The position numbers were made by a program, and so were the translations under genes. From contig JTDE01000157.1 in the NCBI GenBank assembly GCA_014338405.1, forward strand, positions 65,874-129,873: a stretch of 64,000 bases of DNA. Direction: 5' to 3'. Source of the stretch: Paragonimus skrjabini miyazakii (lineage: Eukaryota; Platyhelminthes; Trematoda; Plagiorchiida; Troglotrematidae). Below the pieces are notes generated by a model. The model worked only from the letters and a program-made list of their open reading frames with translations. It was not told the DNA's origin and ran no database searches. Shown piece by piece: positions 51,785-62,568 of the stretch; position 1 is the stretch's first letter; the number at the start of each line of letters is the position of its first letter.

Positions 51785-52105
51785 ACGAGACGGCGGATAA
51801 CAGCAAGACGAATAACGATAATGAACTACGGACTACGGAGTACATTCGGTCAGTTAGTCTCTTCCCAGTCAACCCATTCACCCGAGGTTACCTTATGAAC
51901 ACAGGAAAAAGACTGGCCTTCTTTATGTCGCTCAGCCCGAAGACAACATGGTCACAAACCCGTCCGTATTTATAAGGTTTGCGATTAGCAACAAGCAAGG
52001 TCAAGGGGAATGGACCTGACAAAAATCTGCACAGTACAATCTAGGCGTGTAGTCGGGATGACAACAGTTTTCACGAGGGCGTAGGTCGGCCGTGAAGACC
52101 GGAGC
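51785..52105 (+). repeat. LTR-like repeat, plus copy
   Basis: Partner of the repeat at 50045-50340 in opposite orientation, about 1.4 kb apart. It has gaactacggactacggagtac, cccagtcaacccattca, aaaagactggcc, cagcccgaagacaacatggtcacaaac, and an atttataagg TATA-like motif at about 51968. The pair is diverged, so it is an old pair of independent insertions or an old inversion. Confidence 0.45.
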
Positions 52106-52544
52106 AGTGCACAACCATGACAGAGATGAAGATCAATCATAGGTGAACTTTGTTAGTCTTTTATTCACAATATTTTCGGGAACTGGTGACTTCCTCGACA
52201 ATTTCGTTTTCTCAAAGACTGGGTAGAACCTTCGGAACACATTTTACTCGTACCCAAAATAAATTAGTAGATCGCTGCAGTCTTGTGATGACCTAACTAG
52301 TCTGTGAGCAATTTTCAAATTCCCTTAGGTAGGTTCCATTTTTCTTATTCAAACCACTCGTAGGAATGCAGTAAAAACATTTCAAAAACACACTTCCCTA
52401 TGAATTTTAGTTCTCTACGTTCAACAACCATCTTACAATTTGTGCTTAGCAACCGTCCATTTAAACAGGGGTTTCCAGTTGACTGCCTCCTCAGCCCAAA
52501 GTGTGGAATGGTTACTGGACGCAAAAATACTAGACTCTTATGGA

Positions 52545-53615
52545 AATGTGTTGTGACTGGAAGTTGTTGACCGGTTTGTATACCTGGGAAGCTGCATCAG
52601 CGGCTGCGGCGGAGGTGTAGAGAATGAAATAGAGGCGCGTATTTCTAAGGCTAGGACGGTGTTTGCTAATCTAAGGCACTTATGGCGACAGAAAGGTATC
52701 TCTCTTAAGCCTAAGGGTCGCGTATATCAGACGACAGTGAGGGTTGTATCATTTTACGGCAGCGAAACATGGTCGATCAGAGTAGAGGACGTGAACCGTC
52801 TTCAGGTATTTGACCACCGATGTCTGCGTTCAATCGCTCGTATCGGGTGGCCCCAACGAGTAACAACGAGGAGGTTAGAAAGCGGGTGTTTGGCACTGAT
52901 TGTCAAACGAGTTCTTTTATTCAGTCATTACATTTGCACAGACTTAGATGGTTAGGACATGTACTAAGGATGCCAGCTAATCGCTTGCCACACCGAGCAC
53001 TGTTTGCCGATGCTGCGGCCGACTGGCGTAAGGTGTGAGGTGGACAAATGATGACCTGGCGTAGACAAATGAAATCGTTCACGAAGGGGTTGGGCACTGT
53101 AGATCGGGTTCGTCTCCCGGGTTGGAGCCCTCGCGGCTCACAGAGTCGGTGGCTTGAATCTTTAGGAGAGGTAGCGGCTAACCGNNNNNNNNNNNNNNNN
53201 NNNNNNNNNNNNNNNNNNNNNNNNNNNNNNNNNNNNNNNNNNNNNNNNNNNNNNNNNNNNNNNNNNNNNNNNNNNNNNNNNNNNCGGCTAACCGAGCTCA
53301 GTGGCGTGAATGTTGTCGTTGTTTGTCCGAGTTGTCTTTGAAGTGAGTGCACTTAATGACGCGGGGCAATGAAAGCTGTGGGGACGCTGTCTTGCTGATG
53401 ACGCCTTATTTTCACTTACAGCTCGGTTGTTTGTTTGCAAGGTGTAGTTGCCTTGATGTTGTGTGTTTGAATGTAGACGTAGCTATCTCTAGCCTACCCT
53501 CTCTCTTTTTTTCCTGTTCCTAAATAGGGTTTGTTTCTCCTTCATGGTCGTGTGGCAGTTAAGCATCAGTGTGAACCACTGATGTATTGTTGTCTATGAT
53601 GATGATGATGCTGTT
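52545..53615 (+). pseudogene. RTE-like LINE, 5'-truncated copy 2
   Basis: It begins at VVDRFVYLGSCISGCGGGVE and runs through IEARISKARTVFANLRHLWR, TTVRVVSFYGSETWSIRVED and FDHRCLRSIARIGWPQRV. It then shifts frame by one missing base at about 52862 into NNEEVRKRVFGTDCQTSSF, LHRLRWLGHVLRMPANRLPH and FADAAADWRKV. A TGA follows at 53037-53039, then MTWRRQMKSFTKGLGTVDRV and LPGWSPRGSQSRWLESLGEV. The 3' UTR ends in gatgatgatgatg (53600-53613). It has fewer lesions than copy 1. The N run at 53185-53284 lies inside the last codons and is probably spurious. Confidence 0.87.
53185..53284. other. Assembly gap of 100 N, probably false
   Basis: Exactly 100 N. The ten bases before it (cggctaaccg, 53175-53184) are repeated immediately after it (53285-53294). 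Collapsing the two copies gives an uninterrupted LINE C-terminus equivalent to copy 1, so little or no sequence is missing. Confidence 0.85.
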
Positions 53616-53986
53616 TCAGTTACATTAGTATAAATGTTCCCTATGAATAAAATTGAAACTTATCCTAGACAGAATTGCTGGAAAACCACATCGATGTGAC
53701 TGGTGAAGGACTGGGGTTTACTAGGCTTTTACCAACGAAGGTTTAAAACCGTTCCGTTTATAGGCGTACTTTCTTACTCCCGAGTGTTTATTCCTGAGAT
53801 GGCTCGGTAACTGCAGACGTCCCGTTTTGTACCTCAGTTTGTCTATATCTTTACGTGATAAGTCCAAAGAATTGCGAACCTTGCTTCAATGGTGGTGTTA
53901 TTACAATAGTAATCCCCAAAAGATACCTAAATCAATTACAGTTCTCCATTTGCTCTTCTCCCTACATCAACTTTGACCCCACTCAG

Positions 53987-54279
53987 CATAACAGGACCCC
54001 AAGCCCCCAGCTGTCCTCTAGGCGAACTCCAACAGGTCGACGTACTCCTCTTCATCCTAGTTGGGGCTCATCTATCAATTTCATCCCTAGAGCGTGCACT
54101 CCCAGTGAGCACTACACAGAAATTAGCAATCCACAATATTCACATCAAATCATCGGACCGACAGTTTACACCAGTGACAACTCAGGAAAATCTAGCCCAC
54201 GCTCCAGAAGTACAATGACCATGATGTTTAGTGGTCAACGATCGCCGACCTCTATGCTGCGATCAACTTCCCGCTCAAG
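53987..54279 (+). CDS. CH-domain gene, exon G: Ser/Pro/Arg-rich region
   Basis: The acceptor (tttgaccccactcag) follows a pyrimidine-rich tract; the donor is AG|GTAAAC. Frame: HNRTPSPQLSSRRTPTGRRT, then PLHPSWGSSINFIPRACTPS, and later KSSPRSRSTMTMMFSGQRSP and TSMLRSTSRS. It follows the CH domain in phase 0 and ends in phase 2. It is low complexity, basic and rich in (S/T)P sites (RTPSP, RTPTG, RTPLHP, SPRSRS, RSPTS), which suggests a disordered, phosphorylatable linker, as found after the CH domain in cytoskeletal adaptors. There is no fold to recognise. The codon pattern is clearly unlike the surrounding intron. Confidence 0.82.
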
Positions 54280-56009
54280 GTAAACGTGATTCTTTGTTCT
54301 TTTGCACCTGCTTGAGTTTTCGAGCGAATTCCTCAGCGATTTTATTCTACAATCTCTGGTTAGCCATACTGTTTGTCCTTACCCGAAAATGGGATTTCAG
54401 CCCTAAATTTGTAGCATTCTATGAGAGGCTGATAATCAGAGTTCAAATTATCTGTTATAGCTCAATCTATGAAATTCAGATTACATGTGCTAATCAACAG
54501 CCAGTTACTCTTGTTAGATTTTGATAGGCACTACAACCCGTTGGGCAACTAACACCTCTCTAAGTGTTTCTTCCAGCTACTAATGTGCATTCACTTTTCG
54601 TATGATGCCTTCTTCCTAATCACGCATGTTGAACTATTGAAGCGACCGTCGTTTTGCTTGGCCTCCCGTGACACAACGATTGATGCGATTGAAATGGTAG
54701 TTTGTTACATCTTTCTACTAATATATTTATAAATCCAAGTTTATTGCCGGGCTCTCAACACATTTCATGGTCTTCAGTGAATTACAGCAAGGTTTCCATG
54801 TAGCACAAGAATTCCACAGTGTCCTGCACAAAGCTTTGTAGGAAGTTCTCGTCAATGTCGGTCTGCAACCTCAACTGGTAAACAGGATGCTATACTTAGA
54901 CTAAGCCCATTTTAGCGTTTTGCTTGAAGACGATGCACAGGTAGTTCAAGACACATCAGACCATTGGTCGATTGAGGTTTAACGATAAAGTATACGGTTT
55001 ACTTCGTTTGAGTTTTGAATGCTTCCTGTCTGCGCTTGTCCTGAGCAGCAACAGCCTGGACAGAGTATAAATTTTCTTCACTAATGACCACGTACCACAA
55101 ACTGTGGAGTGCGCTGTGAACCGAATCTTGATACCTGACGACGGTCAGACTAGGCAATATGGGACTCATGAAATCAGCCGCCGATGCTGATTTGTCGAAG
55201 CGATCGTTAGCCATCACTGATTGGCTGTCCACTGAGTAATATGTATATCCCAAGCACAGATATTAGCAGAAAATCCCGACTGTTTGAATTTCTCAGGTTC
55301 ATCATACAAGGGGATATTGAAAATATATTCGTTTTTGTTACAACTCGGGAGGAAGAACTGTGGTAAATATTGTTTTTGAGCTAATGAACCCAAATCTTCA
55401 GGTCACTAACTTTGTATGATCGATTGTATCACCTAGTGAACTGGTCGTGTGTCTTTAACCATATAACGTTTTGCACTGCATGTTTAAATTGTAATCGGCT
55501 TGTAATGACAGCGTGTACTACAAACTTCAGCATAAACTCCGCGTGTCAGAAGTTTTAGCCAAAGAACATATTGGAGAGAAGTGTAAGTTGTTACGGTCGT
55601 TAACTACGCTGCTTTTACTCCAATAAGTTCCGGATGAACAGATGAGTCAGTAAACTGTTTTAACTTACAACAGTGCGTATTTAATGAAAAACGATGAAGA
55701 TAGTTTTATTCGACTGAAGGAACACCTGGTTCATGAAGTTCCTCTCTCCCGTTAAAGTTATCAAAACTGTGATCTTCGACTCGAAGCCAGTGCTCTTGCA
55801 CGACCGAGGATGCAATCAAATATTTTCACCATCTGGACTTTCCTGATAAAAATAAACTTGGGATAGGCCCAGTTGTGAAAAATCTAGGTTTTGGCCTAAC
55901 TTTAACCAGTAACGGGAATAGAAGGCTCAGAAATAACGGGTGCTTTAAGACCTAGGCATTTTGGAACCTCTAAAGTCGGACTCTGTTACTCATTCAAACC
56001 ATTATGTCA

Positions 56010-56090
56010 TATGGAATCCACCAACCGGTAGAGCACTTGCCGTGTCTGTGTATGCTGCTTCTGTCCCTGGTTCGAATCCTGCTGAAGTCC
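56010..56090 (+). pseudogene. tRNA-like relic
   Basis: An A-box-like segment (accaaccggtagagc, about 56019-56033) and a perfect B box (GGTTCGAATCC at about 56070-56080) are about 40 bases apart. The T stem does not pair well and no acceptor stem is visible, so this is a tRNA pseudogene or the head of a tRNA-derived SINE, not a working tRNA. Confidence 0.4.
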
Positions 56091-57652
56091 AGGTATTTCA
56101 GAATTGGGTGTCTTCTAATACAGTCAGATTTGCTGAACTATTTGTTAGCCTACTCATAATCGTCGAACAGTGAAAATATATGATTAGCCTTTTGTTTCTG
56201 TCTGCTCTATTTGACGCCTGGCTGAAGATTCAAAAACTGTTGAATGTTTCCAGCTTAACACATGAAAGAATGTGACATTGAATACAAAATCATGATAGAT
56301 CGTTTTATATGTTTTCTGGCCTTTCATTGTTTTTCCGAAATAAAAAAATGGAAAACAAAATTACAGGAGTAATCTCAAAGTGAAAGGCGCGTTAAGTAGA
56401 AAACAGATCGTGGAAATTTTTTCTTACTATTGTTCCACGTCTTGTTCTGTAATTTTGTTTCCTCCTACTTGGAAACAGACAAACTGCCAGAAAAGATTGT
56501 TTGACATGGTTAGTTATCTGGCTAAACACAGCCTGAATTTCTATGATTAAGTGGGCCTGTCTGTACAAGGGATTGATGAGAGTAGATCAGTATAGTGTGG
56601 ACAGCCAAGATGAGCACTGAATATGGTGGTTGTCACAGTGTATAGTTTGAGTTGCTAAACGAAGGTAGTTGAGATGTGTTTATCTTATCTGCTAACGACT
56701 GACCAGTTCAGGGTTTGCACAAATCGTTTTCGTGCACACTGGACTCAATCTTGTTTACTGCTTAATGCTTTATATCTCACTAGGGGTTTCCACACGACCC
56801 ACTCAATCCTCTTACCAACTCCATTATGTTGGACCATATGCATAAAACGCATGGCATCACAACGTCAGATACTTCGTGTACTGTTATCACCGTGCATAAT
56901 GTAAATATAGTTGATGTGTTCTAGAAGTGTCCTCATTCCCCCCACTAAGTTACATTCCAAAGTAGTCCTGTCCCATATTTTCATGGAACATATCCATCCT
57001 AGTAGCCAGAACAGCTTGGAATAGCATGGTAAACCATTCGCGAGGGAAAGGATATATTGTTTGAATAAAAGCAAGTAAGACATGCAACGAACCACCCAGT
57101 AGATCTAACCGAATTCCACTGAAAAGTAAGTGAGTACTGCAAAGACTGAGTAGAGAGACATCATTATATCAAACACCAAACTGAAAATCTAACCTCTTGT
57201 TTACAGTGGATAGGTGTCGGTAATTAACTACCGGTTTCTCATTACATTACTAAACAACGACTCAGAATAGGGTATCTTGTTACCTAAAAGCTAAAGTGCA
57301 GACGTATGAGAAAGTAGTCAAGAAATTACTACTCAGCCGAATGCTTTATGCTGTCTGTGGCCATCTAGACTCAGCCAACCTCCTAAGCATCAGCTCAATT
57401 CCCTTCTGGTCTCAGGTTGAGTATCAACAAAAACTGTCGGGTCGGAATTCATGCCAGGTATGCAAGTCAGAGTTCGGTGCGAACAGAAGATGAAAATAAA
57501 AGTTGATTTTTGCTAACCCCGTGAGATGAGTGAAAGATCCCCGAAATTTTACTTGCATACGTGAAAAATGAAACACAGAGGACGAAGTTGAATCCAGTTC
57601 TAACTGTCCTAGCTATATAGTACGTGTGTCGGTTGTCAGACAGAAGTGACAG

Positions 57653-57961
57653 ATGAAAAGATCTGTAATCAGAAATATCACGCAACCCGTTGGTTCCCAC
57701 AGACAGGCAGAAAAAACGCCAATTTTACGTTATTCTAATCAGCACGTTGTGCTGCCCCTACCCCCAACAGAATACGTCGGCCGACATTTTGGAGTTTATC
57801 TTCTCAGGACCATGACCAGTTTTACACGGCATACTGTGCACGAAACAAAGCATATTCAAATTCATGACACACCTGTCTATGTGGAAACTCTCCATTGCCA
57901 AAGTCAGTATCCATTAGAATGCACATCGATGCGTCTCAGAGAGGCGAGCGGCATGTTAGCC
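57653..57961 (+). other. Unassigned open stretch
   Basis: About 100 codons open, including LPLPPTEYVGRHFGVYLLRT and HIQIHDTPVYVETLH. It is longer than expected by chance in this AT-rich sequence but lacks splice sites matching the gene's phases. I recognise no family. It could be a remnant of a mobile element. Confidence 0.25.
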
Positions 57962-58250
57962 TAAGCGATTGAAGCGCAGTCTGTCAAGCTAGGACGACCA
58001 GACAGAACTGGTTATTGCTATGCTCTGATTGGTCCTAATCTTCAGATCGATAACGTGGCCTGTCACTGTCTGAATGCTGATTGGCCCACTGTAATTCGAC
58101 CATCGGATGGCCAGATTCGGTACCCGTGGAGTTTACTGGCTTTTATCAGTCAGTTGCTGTGCGGCTGGCTTTCCGACCACTGTTCATTATGGGTTCAGTG
58201 ACCAGCCATTCCTCGGTCGTCAACGAGGATATATCGGTTCCTTTTTTCAG

Positions 58251-58640
58251 TGATACCAATGGATTGACCGGCGGTGTTTTGGCGAATGCCCTTAGTCATA
58301 TCTCATTACATCAGCAACCTGTTATGCGAGGCTGTAACTCAGTTAAATACATGAAAATGGATTCTGTCGATGTCGGTGAGTCATGTGAACATGACGATCG
58401 AGGGGAACTGGAAAGAAAACATTCTGTGAGTCAAACAAGCTCAAACCTTTACCAGAACCTCGAGGGACCTGAATACGGTTCAATAGACGACTACTCAACA
58501 AAGAACACTAGGAAACTAGTTGGAATTAGAAGATGCCTACCAGTTTCCATTAACAGTTTGATAGCCCGATTTACGTTTTGCCATCGACGTATTCTACACA
58601 ACTGCATTACCGATAATACCAACAAACACAATCCAGTGAG
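58251..58640 (+). CDS. CH-domain gene, exon H
   Basis: Strong acceptor gttccttttttcag. The first base completes the AG left by exon G to give Ser. Frame: DTNGLTGGVLANALSHISLH, then QQPVMRGCNSVKYMKMDSVD, then GESCEHDDRGELERKHSVSQ and TSSNLYQNLEGPEYGSIDDY. The 3' end is uncertain. A perfect GTGAGT donor at 58376 would leave phase 1, and another at 58426 would leave phase 0. Only AG|GTGGGT at 58641 leaves phase 2, as the next exon needs, so that end is used. An unseen short exon could reconcile the stronger donors. The peptide is polar with an acidic middle and no known domain. Confidence 0.65.
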
Positions 58641-58904
58641 GTGGGTTCTCTTCCGAAATTTCTCCGTATCGTCAGTCGTGTTTGAACTATCTGAATAGAA
58701 TTGTTCCCCCCTAGCCTATTGCACTACAGGAAACATCACTTAATACCCGGAATTCGAAGTATTTTCAAGTGAACCTGTCACTCACGTTCATTCATTTGAG
58801 CTATGTCTAGTTTGTGCCATATCGCGCATTAAGTGGAGACTAAGAATGCAATAGTGTCTGTTTTGTGTGCTCAGATGTGCTTTGGCTGTCTGCATTCTTT
58901 ACAG
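58641..58904 (+). other. Putative intron
   Basis: 264 bases, AT-rich, ending in a good acceptor (ctgcattctttacag). Its 5' border depends on the choice of donor for exon H. Confidence 0.45.
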
Positions 58905-59133
58905 TGAAGCATCCGACTCTCACACACCGGCTGACATTCGCGTACCGAAACCGCGACAGTCTACCTCAAGCCAGATGGGTGATGGGGGTCCTTACAGCTC
59001 TCGTAATTTCGATTCAAGTCCACGTGCAGCAACTTTGCCAATCAGTCGCACCGCTCCTGCTCTACCACACTACATCGAGTCAATGAATGAGCTGTCGCAT
59101 TTGAAGTCGCAACTGAATACAATTTCAAGACTG
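58905..59133 (+). CDS. CH-domain gene, exon I: Ser/Pro-rich, start of a coiled coil
   Basis: Acceptor tgcattctttacag, donor CTG|GTGAGT. Frame: EASDSHTPADIRVPKPRQST, then SSQMGDGGPYSSRNFDSSPR, then AATLPISRTAPALPHYIESM and NELSHLKSQLNTISRL. The first two thirds are disordered and Ser/Pro-rich. The last 17 residues show heptad spacing of hydrophobics (M, L, L, L, I, L) and probably open a coiled coil continued in later exons, as expected for either a DIXDC1-like or a navigator-like protein. Phase 2 in, phase 0 out. Two competing open frames in the same stretch end without a donor. Confidence 0.8.
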
Positions 59134-59875
59134 GTGAGTTCCTGTTTGAACAACAGCCCCCTAGAAGTTGACGCCACAAACTTCATTCACTTTTGAGTTT
59201 TCGTCTATTTTTTGTTTGTTCTCCAGATAAAGTAACTTCAAAAAACAACTATACACGAAATCTAGCGTCTCAGACTGTTTTATGAAGTTTTACAGCACAG
59301 AGAATGTGCTCATGATAGCTCCATATTTTCGAGTAATGTCCTATTATATATCATCCTAATTTTCGGTGGTATTCATTTTGTAATTGATTGGTAACGATCC
59401 TATTTCAGTGAGGTATCAGTTTAAGTTTACTGACAAAGTTCTCACGTCCGTACAGACCTTGCAGACCTTGCATATTCCATCGGTTGTACGAAGGTGACAG
59501 TTGATTACCAGTCGGCTTAATTTACGTTGTACAGCTGATAGACGCAAAATCTTTTTGTCTAATCCCGAACGGGAAATAATTGTATGTGAAAGTTAACACA
59601 ATTAGTTTCTCTCGGAAAATTGACCAAAGCAGTTATAACACAAAGAAAGGTATATGCACTTACTTCGTTTTAACCCAATGTTGACAAATTTACGGTAACG
59701 GGGTAGGCGGTCAATCAGCGGCTCAAGACAAGTCACTAAGTCCAGAGAAGGGTTAGGTTCATGAACACTTGTTTCTGAGCACACACTTATATAAACTCCC
59801 GCCCAAGAACACGCTGACCAGGTATGAAACTTTGATTGAATTAGGTTTCTTCATTGAACGAATAAATCTTCCAGA

Positions 59876-59899
59876 ACCATATATATATATATATATATG
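59876..59899. repeat. (AT)n microsatellite
   Basis: Perfect alternating AT run of about 11-12 units. Confidence 0.85.
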
Positions 59900-61337
59900 T
59901 TTGTCACTCTACAGGAGTATTTCTTTAGGAGACCCATTAGGAGGATCCACTGGACATACGTGTAAAGAGAGAGGACGCGGTGAAGAGCTGAACAGGCAGA
60001 AGAATGAATGGAGTTACTAGTTTTAACTATGCGGGAACAATAGGTTAGCCCAACCTCGTATTTCACTTGCTACCTGGTGTGTAAGTAAGACGGTTGTAAT
60101 GTTAGCAAAATTGAAAGGTACGTCAATCTCAGAGTGAGTTAAAATGTTCCAAAATTGGTTCATAATGTGACTAAAAGGCTCGATTCTTTCGTGCAAACTG
60201 CTGGCGTCATCAAGCGCTGTTCACAATTCAGTCCAGTTCTACATTAATCAGCACTTTGTGCGTTCCCAATAGGTCAACTGATCAATGGCCCATTTCAAGG
60301 CTACCTTGTCTTCATAAGCAGTTACTCGTAAGCTAGACTCTTCAATAAACCTAACAACATAATGCTAGTCGTAATCGAAAACAGCTGATTCAAACATTCA
60401 ACTGTCATACGAACACATGGAAAGGGAATAACGGTTCGGTTTAGGAGATCGAATTGGAGAAGAGACGAGAGTCGGTTTGAAGAACACCCAGATGTGTCTC
60501 TTCTCTCATCCTCTTTCATTCTCTTCAATCTTTTTCTTCTTTGGTGTGGCTTAATACTGAAGAGGCAGTATCAGATTCCGTCTTCTAAACATGGATCGAA
60601 CAAACATATTTTACTAAGTCTCGTCTATTTTATTTTCTGGACGAGTATTATAAACAATTAGCGTTGTATTGTTCGTGTCTTGACAGAGTTCATTGCATAT
60701 TTAAATGGGCTTATTGCAGAAGATGTAAACATGCAAAACTGAAAACCACAGTTGGGTTGCAAACATGGCAACATGGACGACACAAACTGTTATTTTGGCA
60801 CGCACAAATCAGATGGCTGTATCGGACTGTGATGGTCTCAACATATTGTAATAAATGTTTGTTTCGTGGTACTGACGGAGTTCACAGACTGTTCTTGTGG
60901 TCAGTCGATTTTTACCCTTGGATAATGCAGTCGACGAAGCTGGCACCTTCCGGTTGTTCTTTTTCATACTGGCTGGTGACCGCGTAACCAAACCACAGTT
61001 AGGTACCAGTTAGAGGGAAATGCTTTTGTTGTTCTACCTAGTCTCAGTTTGACACAGACAATCGAATGTAGAACGACGTTTGTTAACTAACACTTGGATT
61101 CAGTAAAACAGTCTAGTCCAATTTCTGTTGGAAAGTATCAGAGAAGTATCACCACTACATTAAGTATAATTCTCAGCATTTTAACCAGAGTTTCAGTACT
61201 TGTTAGTTTCACCTGTGTCCCATCGTACTATTCCCGTCTATCCACGTAAATTAACGTTTTAAAGCATATTCCCACCTGACGATTATACCTGTTATAAGAC
61301 TAATTTTGTAATAGTTTGTCTGTTAATCATTTCACAG

Positions 61338-61452
61338 CATGTGAAAACTTGCATGCAACATTATATCCAACAAAAGCCACTTTCTGAATTCAGAACTCTC
61401 CAAATGTTTTGTGCTTATTCAACTGGGATTGATCATAAGCCTTTGTTTCCCT
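61338..61452 (+). CDS. Weak candidate exon J
   Basis: Good acceptor (ctgttaatcatttcacag) and a GTACGT donor. Open as HVKTCMQHYIQQKPLSEFRT then LQMFCAYSTGIDHKPLFP. Phase 0 in matches exon I; phase 1 out matches the candidate at 62437. The peptide does not continue the heptad pattern expected of a coiled coil, which counts against it. Confidence 0.25.
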
Positions 61453-62436
61453 GTACGTGGACCGGCGCTTCTTCCTTATGCCTTGTCATGCTCGACTTCT
61501 ATATTAATCCAGCCGTCTTATTTTCGAAGTAACTGCGGCAATGAATCAGCGGTTTTTATCCACTAATACTGATTATGACAGTATATTAAACTGTTCGTGA
61601 GTTTCGTTATGGCTCTTATTAAGGTTGGAGACAAGCTCACCTTGTTAACTGTCGCTTGTTTGTCAGACAGATGAAAGTTTGTCTCTGCGGGTTGGAACAG
61701 CTTACTATTGATTGGATTAATTTGGTCGCACGTGAGATGTTGAATGATACTGTCTGGCTTTCCACACTTATAAGTAAGAGGTCATCGAGCTAATCTGCGT
61801 CCACATCCGCACTCGTGTGCTTTATAGCAGGGCAGCGTGACCGCTGAGCTATCCCGAGTTCATCTACGCACATATGTTGATATAAGCTTCTCAGTCTCAA
61901 GTCATCGATCTCTCTCTCTTATTATGTTCCTGCTGATTGTCGTTTAGAAATCCGGCTGTCCAGAGCGAGTAAGGTTTACGGTGTTCAGTGTATGATAGAG
62001 GGTTTCACCGTTATTTTGTGCATACGGGTGTTTCCTTTTTTGATTTCTAAAGAATGTATCTAAGTATGCAAGCATCACTTTTTTTATCTAACTGCATACC
62101 AAGTGATGATTTACTGGCTTTCGGTGGAGCCTTTTGTTACTTTTTATCTAATTCGGTTTTGGTTGTTCATTGTGCTAGAGCTCCGACTAAACCAGGAGCT
62201 CTTTTAGATTGACTATCCACAAGTAGTCGATTCCACTCAAGCTGGTTGCATGCACTGTATGTTACAGGGACGATTTATCATCGGAACGACAACACCAGTG
62301 AACACCACGTTTATTACACCCATTTGTGAGTTTTATCAATAATGAATGGCGTGCTTCTTCTGATAAACGCGAATCAAATGATGGTTAACAATGAAGTTAA
62401 GTTTGATTGTTGTAAACTACAGTGCACCTCAATCAG

Positions 62437-62568
62437 TTTGCCTACCGTCGAATAACAAACTAAAAGAACGTTTATTCGAATATGAGGAACAGAAAGGAAC
62501 TGCACAAGTTTACCTGTACAAGAATCTTTCCTCACAACTCCTACAACTCAGCGGAATTTCCTTTTCTT
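62437..62568 (+). CDS. Weak candidate exon K
   Basis: Starts after cacctcaatcag and reads NNKLKERLFEYEEQKGTAQV then YLYKNLSSQLLQLSG. The possible donor is T|GTAAAC. The charged, leucine-spaced KLKERLFEYEEQK stretch looks like coiled coil and would suit the gene, but splice signals are moderate and no family match is visible. Confidence 0.3.

Larger units (their letters stand above)
50766..53986 (+). other. Intron of the CH-domain gene
   Basis: 3.2 kb. Contains an antisense hammerhead repeat (51060), the plus copy of the LTR-like repeat (51785), and an RTE-like LINE interrupted by a run of N (52545-53615). Confidence 0.7.
54280..58250 (+). other. Intron of the CH-domain gene
   Basis: 4.0 kb. 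Holds a tRNA-like relic (56010-56085) and an unassigned open stretch at 57653-57964. I recognised nothing else. Confidence 0.6.

Noticed and set aside
57990..58200. LTR-like stretch with ctgattggtcc and repeated gattggccca
   Set aside because: No second copy in the window aligns with it, and no termini are visible.
60457..60505. Ten-base inverted repeat GAGAAGAGAC / GTCTCTTCTC
   Set aside because: Falls in a purine/pyrimidine-biased stretch where such pairing is expected by composition; no linked feature.
61795..61865. tRNA-like A box (TAGCTCAGCGG on the minus strand)
   Set aside because: No acceptable B box at the right distance and no cloverleaf; only one motif of the pair.
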